Source: Plantactinospora sp. BC1
GTDB taxonomy: Bacteria; Actinomycetota; Actinomycetes; Mycobacteriales; Micromonosporaceae
Assembly (NCBI RefSeq): GCF_003030345.1
Contig: NZ_CP028158.1
Coordinates: 5,146,001 to 5,210,000, forward strand
Length of the DNA: 64,000 nt
Direction: 5' to 3'
The first letter of the stretch is position 1, and the number at the start of each line of letters is the position of its first letter. The translations under genes were made by a program, and so were the position numbers. Below the pieces are notes generated by a model. That model had not been told where the DNA came from. It saw nothing but the letters and a program-made list of their open reading frames with translations, and made no database searches. Below, in pieces: positions 42,510 through 50,644 of this stretch.

Positions 42510-43022
42510 TCAGTCCGGCCGGGCGAACCCGCCCCTCGGGGCGATGATCTCCAGGTTGGTGCCGTCCGGGTCGTTGAAGTACGCCACCTCGGTGCCGGCC
42601 GCGTCGGGCGGCGACACCTCCTCGGTGGTGAACGTGTAGGCCGGGCCGAGGAAGTCGAGCCCGGCCGCCCGCATCCGGTCGTAGACCGCCGGCAGGTCGT
42701 CCACCTCGAAACAGAGGTGCATCGAGCCGGGGCGGTTCGCCGCCACCTCGGCCGGTACGCCCGCCGGCTCCTCGAACTGGATCAGGTCGATGCCGAGGTT
42801 GCGCAGCCGGAAGGTGGCGTACCGCAGTCTGGTCCGGAGCAGTCCCTGGGAGCGGGCGAACCCGGCGCCGTGCATGCCCTCGTCCCGGACCACCGGATCG
42901 AGCCCGGTGAGCGCCCGGTAGAACGCGACCGAGCGGTCCAGGTCGGAGACGGATATCCCGACGTGCGCGGCGGTGTCGAGCCCGATCGACACGGCCGACG
43001 GATCGGGTACGGCGTTGGCCAT
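42510..43022 (-). CDS. VOC-superfamily (glyoxalase-like) protein
   Basis: The 170-residue protein has two beta-alpha-beta-beta-beta repeats of the VOC fold: AAHVGISVSDLDRSVAFYRA and GSMHLCFEVDDLPAVYDRM, ending YFNDPDGTNLEIIAP. Metal ligand positions His (AAHVG), His (MHLCF) and Glu (NLEII) are present, which fits a metal-dependent lyase, dioxygenase or epimerase. The ATG follows GGAGGAGG. Many members resemble methylmalonyl-CoA epimerase or dioxygenases; substrate unknown. Confidence 0.88.
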   Translation of the reverse strand: MANAVPDPSAVSIGLDTAAHVGISVSDLDRSVAFYRALTGLDPVVRDEGMHGAGFARSQGLLRTRLRYATFRLRNLGIDLIQFEEPAGVPAEVAANRPGSMHLCFEVDDLPAVYDRMRAAGLDFLGPAYTFTTEEVSPPDAAGTEVAYFNDPDGTNLEIIAPRGGFARPD

Positions 43023-43242
43023 CGTGCCTCCTCCCGACGTACCGGTGGGCCGGGCTAGCTCTTCCCGGCCCTCGCAGACACAAACCGGGCCGGGCTCGGG
43101 GGGCCCGGCCGGTACGCCGAGCGCCCGCGCACGCCGGCCGGCGCCCACCTGAGCAGTTCCGACCCCCGGTGACATCCCGCACAAACGGGGCTGCCGGCGC
43201 TCTAGATCGTTATCCTTGGGGTGACGCCGCACCGCGGCGATC

Positions 43243-43288
43243 CCGGACGAGTTGCGCGTCGTACCCGGCCTGCCAAGACGACCGCCAT
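43243..43288 (+). promoter_or_regulatory. Guanidine-III riboswitch (ykkC-III)
   Basis: CCGGACGAG (43243-43251) starts a short P1 stem CCGG (43243-43246) with CCGG (43265-43268). The loop strand GCGCGTCGT (43254-43262) pairs with ACGACCGC (43278-43285) to form the characteristic pseudoknot, with one bulged C. The layout and the sequence closely follow the Thermobifida fusca guanidine-III riboswitch as I recall it. The pseudoknot ends 5 nt before GAGGTGA, so guanidine binding would control access to the ribosome binding site. The downstream gene is a guanidinium exporter. Confidence 0.88.
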
Positions 43289-43303
43289 CGAGGTGAGTTC
43301 GTC

Positions 43304-43618
43304 TTGGCCTGGATCGTGTTGATCATCTCTGGAATGCTGGAAACGGTCTGGGCGATCGCGCTGGAGCGCAGCGCCGGCTTCAGCCGTCCGCTCCCCACCG
43401 GCATCTTCGCCGCCGCCCTCGTGCTGAGCATGGTCGGCCTCGGCTACGCGCTGCGCAGCATTCCGGTCGGCACCGGCTACGTGGTCTGGGTGGGCATCGG
43501 CGCCGTCGGCACCGCGCTGGTCGGCATGATCGCGCTCGGCGAGTCGGCGAGCCTGCCCCGGCTGCTCTGCCTACTGCTCGTCGTGGCCGGCGTGGTGGGG
43601 CTGAAGGTCTTCCACTGA
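43304..43618 (+). CDS. gdx: Guanidinium exporter Gdx (SugE-type SMR protein)
   Basis: The 104-residue protein is a four-helix small multidrug resistance transporter with the Gdx/SugE pattern: AWIVLIISGMLETVWAIALE carrying the essential Glu, SMVGLGYALRSIPVGTGYVVW and GMIALGESASLPRL. It would export guanidinium in exchange for protons as a dual-topology dimer. The start is the TTG at 43304, 7 nt after GAGGTGA, because family proteins begin MAWIVL and no ATG or GTG fits. Expression is predicted to be switched on by guanidine through the riboswitch upstream. Confidence 0.93.
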   Translation: MAWIVLIISGMLETVWAIALERSAGFSRPLPTGIFAAALVLSMVGLGYALRSIPVGTGYVVWVGIGAVGTALVGMIALGESASLPRLLCLLLVVAGVVGLKVFH

Positions 43619-43733
43619 GCCGGCGGGCCGGTTGACCCACGACGGCACCGGCCGGGGGAGACCCGGGACCGGCCGGGTGGTCGGCGGGTGGTTCGATGCA
43701 CCCCAGCGACCGCGCGGGAAGGGGCATCCGGGG

Positions 43734-44864
43734 ATGACGGGGTACGAACGGGATGCGGCCTCGGCCGGTACCCGGACCAGGTGGGTGGCGCCGGTCCGCC
43801 GGGCGATCGCCCGGATGCTCAACCCCGAGGGCCTCTCCTCCGGGTACGTCCCCGCGCAGCGCGGCCCGGAGACCGACCGGATCGTGGACTGCGCGGCGTA
43901 CCTCGACGGTCGCCGGCTGCCGGGCCCGCCCGACTACCGCGCGGCCCTGGCGGCGGCGCGCAAGGGGCGCGGGTTCGTCTGGCTGGGGCTGCACGATCCG
44001 GACGAGGCGGACTTCGCGCCGATCGCCCGGACGTTCGGCCTCGACGACCTGGTCGCCGGGCACGCGCTCAACCGGGAGCACCGGCCGGCGGTGGAGCGCT
44101 ACGACCAGGTGACGGTGATCGTGCTGCGCACCAGCCGGTACGTCGAGCACACCGAACTGACCGAGACCTCCGAGGTGGTCGAGACCGGCGCGGTGACCGT
44201 GTTCGTCGGCCCCCGCTTCGTGCTCACCGTCCGGCACGGCGCACCCGGGGCGCTCCGCCCGGTCCGGGCCGACCTGGAGGCCCGGCCCACCCTGCTGGCC
44301 CTCGGCCCCTGGGCGGTCGCGTACGCGGTCTGCGACCATCTCGTCGACTCGTACGTCCAGGTGGCCACCGCCGTGGAGGCCGACATCGACGCGGTGGAGG
44401 AGCAGGTCTTCGCCTCCCGCACCGCCCGGGACCGGATCGCGCACATCTACCAGCTCAAGCGGGAGCTGATGGAGTTCAAGCGGGCGGTGGCGCCGTTGCA
44501 GCGACCGTTCGCCGCGCTGCTCGACGACCGGGAGCTGCCCCGGCCCGTGGTGCGCTACTTCCGGGACGTGCACGGCGTGCTGTCCCGGACGGTGGAGCGG
44601 GTGACCGCCTACGACGACCTGCTGAACTCGATCCTCCAGGCCCGGCTGGCCCAGGTCTCGGTGGACCAGAACAACGACATGCGCAAGATCGCCGCGTGGG
44701 CGGCGATCTTCGCGGTGCAGACCTTCATCGCCGGCATCTACGGGATGAACTTCGAGTTCATCCCCGGGGTGAAGGCGGCGCAGGGCTTCTGGGTGGTGCT
44801 GCTGGTGATGCTGGTCCTGGCGGTGTTGATGCACCGCGGCTTCCGGCGCAACAACTGGCTCTGA
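43734..44864 (+). CDS. corA: CorA-family Mg2+/Co2+ transporter, copy 1
   Basis: The 376-residue protein has a large cytoplasmic funnel domain and two C-terminal helices with the signature YGMNF at the outer mouth. The KAAWAAIFAVQTFIAGIYGMN helix and the second LLVMLVLAVLMHRGFRRNNWL fit the family. The ATG at 43734 follows GGGG rather than a strong ribosome binding site. It is convergent with a second CorA gene, from which it differs by a longer N-terminus with RRAIARMLNPEG. Mg2+ uptake is the default role; Co2+/Ni2+ transport is possible. Confidence 0.92.
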   Translation: MTGYERDAASAGTRTRWVAPVRRAIARMLNPEGLSSGYVPAQRGPETDRIVDCAAYLDGRRLPGPPDYRAALAAARKGRGFVWLGLHDPDEADFAPIARTFGLDDLVAGHALNREHRPAVERYDQVTVIVLRTSRYVEHTELTETSEVVETGAVTVFVGPRFVLTVRHGAPGALRPVRADLEARPTLLALGPWAVAYAVCDHLVDSYVQVATAVEADIDAVEEQVFASRTARDRIAHIYQLKRELMEFKRAVAPLQRPFAALLDDRELPRPVVRYFRDVHGVLSRTVERVTAYDDLLNSILQARLAQVSVDQNNDMRKIAAWAAIFAVQTFIAGIYGMNFEFIPGVKAAQGFWVVLLVMLVLAVLMHRGFRRNNWL

Positions 44865-44875
44865 GCGCGGGACCG

Positions 44876-44898
44876 GGGCGGCCGGTGGCGGGCCGCCC
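44876..44898. terminator. Possible shared terminator of the convergent CorA genes
   Basis: GGGCGGCC (44876-44883) and GGCCGCCC (44891-44898) form an 8-bp stem with a 7-nt loop in the 52-bp gap. Confidence 0.5.
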
Positions 44899-44916
44899 GG
44901 GGACGGTCGCGGCGGG

Positions 44917-46077
44917 TCAGAGCCAGTCGCGGCGCTTGAAGATCACGTAGAGCGTGCTGCAGACCACCAGCATCAGGAAGATCGCGAACGGGTAGCCGAA
45001 GACCCAGTGCAGCTCGGGCATGTAGTCGAAGTTCATCCCGTACACCGTGCCGATCAGGGTCGGCGCGAAGAGGATCGCGGCCCAGGCGGAGATCTTCTTG
45101 ATCTCCTCGTTCTGCGTGTAGCTGGCCACGGTCAGGTTCTTGACCTCCTCGTTCTGCGACTGCGACACCAGGGTGGCGTTCAGCGCCAGGATGTCCGCCA
45201 GGATCTGCCGGAACTCGTTCACCCGCTCCGAGGCGGTGGTGGCGTGGTCGGCGACGTCACCCAGAAGGCGCCGCAGCTCCTCGTCGGTGCCGTACTTCTC
45301 GAAGCCGGCGGTGAGCCCCTGGAGGATGTCCAGCAGCGGCCGGGTGGCCCGCTGGAACTCGATCACCTCACGGGAGAGTTCGTAGATCCGCCGGCTCACC
45401 CGGGGATCGCCCCGGAAGACCTCGGTCTCGATCTCGTCGATGTCGTTCTGCAAGCCGCCGACCACCGGGGCGTACCCGTCGACGACGCTGTCCAGGATCG
45501 CGTACAGCACCGCCTCCGGGCCGCGCCGCAGCAGGTCGGGGTCGTCCTCCATCCGGCGACGTACGGCGTTCAGGTCGGGTGCCTGGCCGTGCCGTACGGT
45601 CAGCACGAAGTTGGCCCCGACGAAGACGTGCACCTCGCCGAAGTCGACCTCCTCGACCTCGTCGAGATAGCGGGCGGCCCGGAGCACCACGAAGAGCGTG
45701 TCGCCGTACCGTTCGAGCTTGGGCCGCTGGTGCGCGACGATGGCGTCCTCGACGGCCAGCTCGTGCAGCCCGAACTCCTCCGCCACGGTGAGCAGTTGCC
45801 CCTCGGTCGGCCGGTACAGGCCGATCCACGCCATCGTCCCGGGATGTTCCCGCAGCCGCCGGCAGGTCTCGGCGAGGTTGGGCGGACCCTCGATCCGCTG
45901 ACCGTCCCGGTAGATCGCGGAGGTGACCACACTCTCCTCCGCCGGAGGCGCCTCGTTGCCCTCCTCGGCCGCCCGCGGATCCATCGACAGCTCCGGTGGC
46001 GACTGCGGATACCGGTCCTGCGAGCGGCGCAGGGCCCGCTTCGCGGGTCGGAGGGCGCGCGAACGCCAGTCGGACAT
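44917..46077 (-). CDS. corA: CorA-family Mg2+/Co2+ transporter, copy 2
   Basis: The 386-residue protein has the same architecture as copy 1, with YGMNFDY in the pore motif and a C-terminal FKRRDWL. A Pro/Glu-rich N-terminal extension of about 50 residues precedes GMAWIGL-like funnel strands. The two copies share only moderate similarity, so they are old paralogues rather than a recent duplication. The ATG at 46077 follows GGAGGCTGCCC. The 296-bp stretch from 46078 to 46373 upstream holds no gene I can support; it includes a short GGAAACGTTGACC palindrome-like site near 46225. Confidence 0.92.
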   Translation of the reverse strand: MSDWRSRALRPAKRALRRSQDRYPQSPPELSMDPRAAEEGNEAPPAEESVVTSAIYRDGQRIEGPPNLAETCRRLREHPGTMAWIGLYRPTEGQLLTVAEEFGLHELAVEDAIVAHQRPKLERYGDTLFVVLRAARYLDEVEEVDFGEVHVFVGANFVLTVRHGQAPDLNAVRRRMEDDPDLLRRGPEAVLYAILDSVVDGYAPVVGGLQNDIDEIETEVFRGDPRVSRRIYELSREVIEFQRATRPLLDILQGLTAGFEKYGTDEELRRLLGDVADHATTASERVNEFRQILADILALNATLVSQSQNEEVKNLTVASYTQNEEIKKISAWAAILFAPTLIGTVYGMNFDYMPELHWVFGYPFAIFLMLVVCSTLYVIFKRRDWL

Positions 46078-46373
46078 GGGCAGCCTCCAGAACGAAGACG
46101 TCGAGCGACACGTGCGGGGACCCCGCGAGCAGTGGATCGCACAACCGGTCGACGGCCCGCCCCGGGCCGCCGTCCCATCCCACGCCTGCCCCCGGCCGAG
46201 GACGACAAATCGCCGGCCAACAGCACGGAAACGTTGACCAACCCCCACGGTAGGCGGCGCCGCGACCCTTCGCACCCCGAGTCGCGGACAACGCCGGCCG
46301 GGCCCGGGACGGCCGCCGGCCGCGAGGCGTCTCCTGAGTTGCCCGGCCGCAGGGCGTCTGCGGCGCTGCCGGG

Positions 46374-46649
46374 TCAGCCTCCGGCGACGGAGGGGATGAC
46401 CCGGATCTCCGCGTCGTCGGGTACCGCCGTGTCGAGGCCACCGGTCTGCCGGCAGTCCTCGCCGTCGACGTAGACGTTGACGTATCGACGCAACTGGCCC
46501 TGCTCGTCCCGGATCCGCCGGATCAGCCGGGGCCACTGCGCGGCCACCTCGTCGAGCACGGCTCGGAGGGTGCCCGCCGTGGCGACGTCGAGCCGGCCGG
46601 CGCCGGCCGTCTCGCCGCGCAGGGCGGCGGGCACGATGACGGTGACCAT
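46374..46649 (-). CDS. MoaD/ThiS-family ubiquitin-like protein
   Basis: The 91-residue protein has the beta-grasp fold of MoaD: a VTVIVPAALRG first strand, LRAVLDEVAAQWP, YVNVYVDGED, and it ends AEIRVIPSVAGG with the free diglycine used for thiocarboxylation or conjugation. No E1-like (MoeB/ThiF) or molybdopterin gene lies near. It starts 5 bp after the stop of the Asp-box propeller gene and must be cotranscribed with it, so it probably serves a sulfur-transfer or modification task linked to that partner. Confidence 0.87.
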   Translation of the reverse strand: MVTVIVPAALRGETAGAGRLDVATAGTLRAVLDEVAAQWPRLIRRIRDEQGQLRRYVNVYVDGEDCRQTGGLDTAVPDDAEIRVIPSVAGG

Positions 46650-46654
46650 CCGGC

Positions 46655-47740
46655 TCACACCTCCGCGGCCCGGACGCAGAGCACGTCGGGCAGGTGCGCG
46701 GCGACCAGCGACCACGAGTCCCCCTCGTCGCGGCTGGCGTAGACCTCGCCGGAGCGGGTGCCGAAATAGACGCCGGCCGGGTCGGCGTCGTCGACACACA
46801 TCGCGTCGCGCAGCACGGCCGGATAGAAGGGGCCGGTCGGCAGCCCGTCGGTCAGCGGCTGCCAGGTGTCACCGGCGTCGGTGGAGCGGAAGACCCGGCA
46901 GCGCCGGTCGACCGGGAAACGCTCCCGGTCCGCGACCAGCGGGAAGGTGTAGATGGTGCCGCCCCGGCGCGGATGGGCGACGATCGGGAACCCGAAGTCG
47001 CCGGGCAGCCCGTCGGCGATCGACTGCCAGCTCAGCCCACCGTCGGTGGAGCGGTAGACGCCGTGGTGGTTCTGCGCGTAGAGCCGCTCGGGGTCGGCCG
47101 CGTCCCGGGCGACCTTGTGCACGCACTGCCCGAACTCGGGCCACTCGTCCGGCATGAAGTAGGCCCGGATGCCGGTGTTCTGCGGACGCCAGCTCGCACC
47201 CGCGTCGGCGGTGCGGTAGACGCCGCCGGTCGACATGGCGACCAGGATCTGCGCCGGGTCGGCCGGGTGCGGCAGCACCGTGTGGATCGCCTGACCCCCG
47301 AACCCGGCATCCCACTGGGTGCGGTGCGGGTGGTCCCAGAGCGGGCGCACCAGCTCGTAGGAGATGCCGCCGTCGACCGACCGGAACAGCGCCGAGGGCT
47401 GGGTGCCGGCGTAGACCACGCCCGGCTCGTCGGCCGCACCGGGGGTGAGCTGCCAGACCCGCTCCAGGCTGGACCCGGTGCCGTCCGGGAAGGCGACGGG
47501 TGGCTCCGCCGGCTCCTGCCAGGACGCGCCCAGGTCGTCGCTGGTCGCGACGCTCGGGCCGAAGTGCGAACTCGTCACCCCGGCGAGCAGCCGGGGGGTG
47601 GGCCGCCGTTTGTCGACCGCGACCGAGTAGACCCCGGTCATCGGGAAGTGCGCCCCGCTGACCTGCCAACTCCTGCGGCCGTCGTCGCTGGTGGCCAGGA
47701 AGAGGCCCTTGGCGGTGCCGATTGCCAGCAAGGTTGTCAT
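46655..47740 (-). CDS. Asp-box beta-propeller protein (sialidase/BNR-like fold)
   Basis: The 361-residue protein carries five Asp-box repeats (S/T-x-D-x-G-x-x-W): TSDDGRRSW, TSDDLGASW, TADAGASW, STDGGLSW and STDAGDTW, plus a final SRDEGDSW. The repeats are placed at blade spacing, consistent with a six- or seven-bladed propeller. There is no signal peptide, so it is cytoplasmic despite the sialidase-like fold, and no sialidase Arg triad is obvious. It is coupled to a MoaD-like gene. Function is unknown. Confidence 0.85.
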   Translation of the reverse strand: MTTLLAIGTAKGLFLATSDDGRRSWQVSGAHFPMTGVYSVAVDKRRPTPRLLAGVTSSHFGPSVATSDDLGASWQEPAEPPVAFPDGTGSSLERVWQLTPGAADEPGVVYAGTQPSALFRSVDGGISYELVRPLWDHPHRTQWDAGFGGQAIHTVLPHPADPAQILVAMSTGGVYRTADAGASWRPQNTGIRAYFMPDEWPEFGQCVHKVARDAADPERLYAQNHHGVYRSTDGGLSWQSIADGLPGDFGFPIVAHPRRGGTIYTFPLVADRERFPVDRRCRVFRSTDAGDTWQPLTDGLPTGPFYPAVLRDAMCVDDADPAGVYFGTRSGEVYASRDEGDSWSLVAAHLPDVLCVRAAEV

Positions 47741-47846
47741 GGTCAGCTCTCCGATCGGACGTACGCCGTTGGGGTCCGCACGGGAGTATGCCGAGCAGCA
47801 CCGACAGAACAGCAGTCCAGACGGCGTGGCGCGGGTCGGCGGGCGG

Positions 47847-48674
47847 CTACGGCATCAGCCTGTTCACCTCGGAGTAGCTGAGCACCTCCGTGCCGAAGTC
47901 GAAGCTGCCGACCGCACGGATCTCGCGGGCTGCCGCCACGAGGGCGGTCATCGCCACCCGGGCCAGGGTCGAGCCGACGCTGACCCGGCGTACGCCGCAG
48001 TCGGCGAGCATCGCGACCGTCACCCCGGACGACCCGGCCAGCGCGTTGACCGGCTTCTCCACCGCCGTGCAGACCGACCGGACGGCGTCCAGATCCGGCA
48101 GCCCCGGTGCGTAGAGCACGTCCGCGCCGGCAGCGGCGTAGGCCCGGAGCCGGCGGACGGTGTCGGGCAGGTCGGCCCGGCCGTAGAGGAAGTTCTCCGC
48201 CCGGGCGGTCAGGGTGAACGGGAACGGCAGGCTCCGGGCCGCCGCCACCGCCGCCTCGACCCGACGGACCGCCTCGTCCAGCGGGCGGATCGGCTCGGCG
48301 GGGTCGCCGGTGGCGTCCTCGATCGACCCGCCGACCGCGCCCGCCTCGGCGGCGAGCCGGATCGTCTCGGCCACCTCGGCCGGACTGTCGCCGAATCCGC
48401 TCTCCAGATCCGCCGCCACCGGCAGCGCAGTGGCCGCCGCGATCACCCGGACGTTCTGCAACGTCTCCGCCCGGCTGACCAGGTTGGCGCCGTCGGGCCG
48501 GCCGAGCGCGAAGGCCAGCCCGGCGCTGGTGGTGGCGAGCGCGGGGAAACCGAGCTGGGCGAGTACCCGGGCACTGCCCGCGTCCCACGGATTGGGGAGT
48601 ACGAAGGTCGGCCCCTCGTGCAGCCGGCGGAAGGTGACCGCCCGGCGGTGCTGGTCGGCGACGTCCAGAGTCAT
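47847..48674 (-). CDS. Isocitrate lyase/PEP mutase-family protein
   Basis: The 275-residue TIM barrel has the family's LPNPWDAGSARVLAQLGFPA start, ALATTSAGLAFALGRPDG, the catalytic-loop region with VAADLESGFGDSP and IEDATGD, FTLTARAENFLYG and GADVLYAPGLPDL. It lacks the KKCGH loop of true isocitrate lyase. Family members cleave or rearrange C-C or C-P bonds in 2-methylisocitrate, oxaloacetate or phosphonates; the substrate here is not clear. It is divergent from the GT87 gene and 106 bp upstream of the propeller gene on the same strand. Confidence 0.87.
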   Translation of the reverse strand: MTLDVADQHRRAVTFRRLHEGPTFVLPNPWDAGSARVLAQLGFPALATTSAGLAFALGRPDGANLVSRAETLQNVRVIAAATALPVAADLESGFGDSPAEVAETIRLAAEAGAVGGSIEDATGDPAEPIRPLDEAVRRVEAAVAAARSLPFPFTLTARAENFLYGRADLPDTVRRLRAYAAAGADVLYAPGLPDLDAVRSVCTAVEKPVNALAGSSGVTVAMLADCGVRRVSVGSTLARVAMTALVAAAREIRAVGSFDFGTEVLSYSEVNRLMP

Positions 48675-48795
48675 CCGATCATCCTCCCCGGCGGCAGCCC
48701 ACGTACGCCACCGCCGCCGCCCGACTGCCGTACCGGCTCGGTCACCGCAAGGTCTCCGTACGGCATCGGTCGATCTCCCGCCGGCCCCGGCTGTC

Positions 48796-48801
48796 TAGAC
48801 T
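48796..48801 (+). promoter_or_regulatory. -10 element of a probable leaderless GT87 transcript
   Basis: TAGACT ends 6 nt before the ATG at 48808, the same arrangement as upstream of the ECF sigma gene, and no ribosome binding site is seen. Confidence 0.45.
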
Positions 48802-48807
48802 CCTGCA

Positions 48808-50400
48808 ATGGGCAGTCGCCGGGGGACGATCACGCTCTGGGGAGTCTTCGCCGTCATCGCGGCGGTCTCGTCGGTCCTGGTGCTCCGCCGACCCGAGTGG
48901 GAACGCCTCTCGGACCTGCACATCTACTACGGCGCCATCCGGCACCTGCACGCCGGCCAGCCGCTCTACGAATTCGTCGCCGCCAACGGCGGACCGTTCA
49001 CGTACCCGCCCTTCGCCGCCCTGGTCCTCTCGCCGATCGGCGTGCTGCCCGAGGGTGTCCTGCAACTGTCCTGGCTGGTCCTGACCTGCGCCGCGATCGC
49101 CGCCATCGCGATCGCGGCGGGTGGCGCCGTCGCCTCGGAACGGCAGCGGCGCCCGCTGGTGGTCGCGGCCGTCGCCTGCGCGCTGATGCTCTCCGCCCCG
49201 GCCCAGAGCAACCTGCGGTTCGGCCAGGTCAGTGTCTTCATCGTGCTGCTGGCCCTGGTCGACGGGATGGGGCTGACCCCGGCCCGGTACCGGGGCGTAC
49301 TCGTCGGGATCGCCGCCGCCGTCAAGCTGACCCCGCTGCTGTTCGTGGTCTTCTTCCTGGTCTCCCGCCGCTGGCGCGACGCCGGCCGGGCGGTCGTCGC
49401 CTTCCTGGCCTGCGGCCTGGTCGGCGCGGTCGTGCTGCCGGCCGACAGCTGGACCTTCTGGACCGGCACCTTCCTCAACACCTCCCGGGTCGGCAACCTC
49501 GCCTCGCTCGGCAACCAGTCCGTGCACGGCATGCTGCTGCGGGTCGGCGTCGAGGGCGGGACCTTTCCGCTGCTCTGGGCCGGCCTGGTCCTGGTGGTCT
49601 GCGGCACGGCGCTGCTGCGGGCGCGCCAGCTCGAACTCTCCGGCCGGTCGGCACACGCGGCCGTACTGGTCGGCTGCGCCACCGTGGCGGCCTCGCCGGT
49701 CTCCTGGACCCACCACCAGATCTGGCCGGTGCTGGCCGCGATGTTCCTGGTCGGGACGTACGGGGTGGCCCGCCGGGTGGCCGGGGTCGCGGTGCTGGGC
49801 GTGATGGTGCTGTCGCTGGGCGCGCTGCTCAGTCCGGTCTCGATGACCCCGGGACTCCAGTTCCTCCTGGAGAACTCCCGATCCCTGGCCACCGTCACGC
49901 TCTGCCTGGCCGGGTTCGGCGGGGTCACGGTCGCCGCCGTCGCCGCCGGTCGGCGTACCGGCACGGCGCGCGGCTGGTTGCGGGTGGGCACCGCCGCGGT
50001 GGCCACGGTCGCCTTCTTCGCCGTACAGCCGCTGCCGGCGGGGGCCGATCCGACGTTCAAGGCGTACTCGATGTCGGACGTGCACAACCCGCGGTACTTC
50101 TTCGTCTGCCGCAGCGCCGCCGAGTGCGCCGCGTTCGGTGCGGGTGTGCCGATCACCTTCGGGGTCACCGCCGAGAAGACCAAGGTACGCGTCAACGGGG
50201 TCGTCGACGCCACCGTGGCCCGGCTGGAATACCAGTCCGCGCCCGGCGGTGCTCCCCGGACGATTCCGCTGCTGGAGGTCTATCCGGGGCAGCGGCTCTT
50301 CTCGTTCCGTTCGGCCAACCTCTCGCACGGCCGGTTGACCGCCTATGGCGCGGACGGCAGCCCGATCGCCGCGTACAGCGAGGAACTCGCCGTCGGGTGA
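48808..50400 (+). CDS. GT87-type polyprenol-phosphate-mannose-dependent mannosyltransferase
   Basis: The 530-residue protein has about ten membrane helices and the family's first extracellular loop: LSDLHIYYGAIRHLHAGQPLYEF with the catalytic Asp and GGPFTYPPFAALVLSP. It resembles DUF2029/PimE-like alpha-1,2-mannosyltransferases that act outside the membrane on lipids or glycans. A C-terminal periplasmic domain of about 120 residues (QPLPAGADPTFKAYSMSDVH ... YSEELAVG) is unusual for the family. The sulfatase-like gene downstream may belong to the same envelope pathway. Confidence 0.85.
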   Translation: MGSRRGTITLWGVFAVIAAVSSVLVLRRPEWERLSDLHIYYGAIRHLHAGQPLYEFVAANGGPFTYPPFAALVLSPIGVLPEGVLQLSWLVLTCAAIAAIAIAAGGAVASERQRRPLVVAAVACALMLSAPAQSNLRFGQVSVFIVLLALVDGMGLTPARYRGVLVGIAAAVKLTPLLFVVFFLVSRRWRDAGRAVVAFLACGLVGAVVLPADSWTFWTGTFLNTSRVGNLASLGNQSVHGMLLRVGVEGGTFPLLWAGLVLVVCGTALLRARQLELSGRSAHAAVLVGCATVAASPVSWTHHQIWPVLAAMFLVGTYGVARRVAGVAVLGVMVLSLGALLSPVSMTPGLQFLLENSRSLATVTLCLAGFGGVTVAAVAAGRRTGTARGWLRVGTAAVATVAFFAVQPLPAGADPTFKAYSMSDVHNPRYFFVCRSAAECAAFGAGVPITFGVTAEKTKVRVNGVVDATVARLEYQSAPGGAPRTIPLLEVYPGQRLFSFRSANLSHGRLTAYGADGSPIAAYSEELAVG

Positions 50401-50644
50401 CCGCACGGTCCCGGCCGGTGAGTGCGGCACCGACCCGACAACCGGCGGCCGGGCCGGGGTAGCCCGGGATGTTAACGTGGCGCCCGGATCACGACGGCGG
50501 CACGGGGACCTGGCCGGTCACCGCCTCGACCGTCGCCGGCCGGCCAGACGGTGCCGGCGCCACCGACCACGTGCGGGTGCGCGCGGATCGGTTACCCCAG
50601 TGGCGGGCGGGCGTCACCAGGCTTCACGGGAAAGGGCCTCTGGA

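Noticed and set aside
43619-43733. Magnesium (M-box or ykoK) riboswitch before corA
   Set aside because: The 115-bp gap is too short and lacks the conserved M-box core; only GC-rich imperfect repeats are present.
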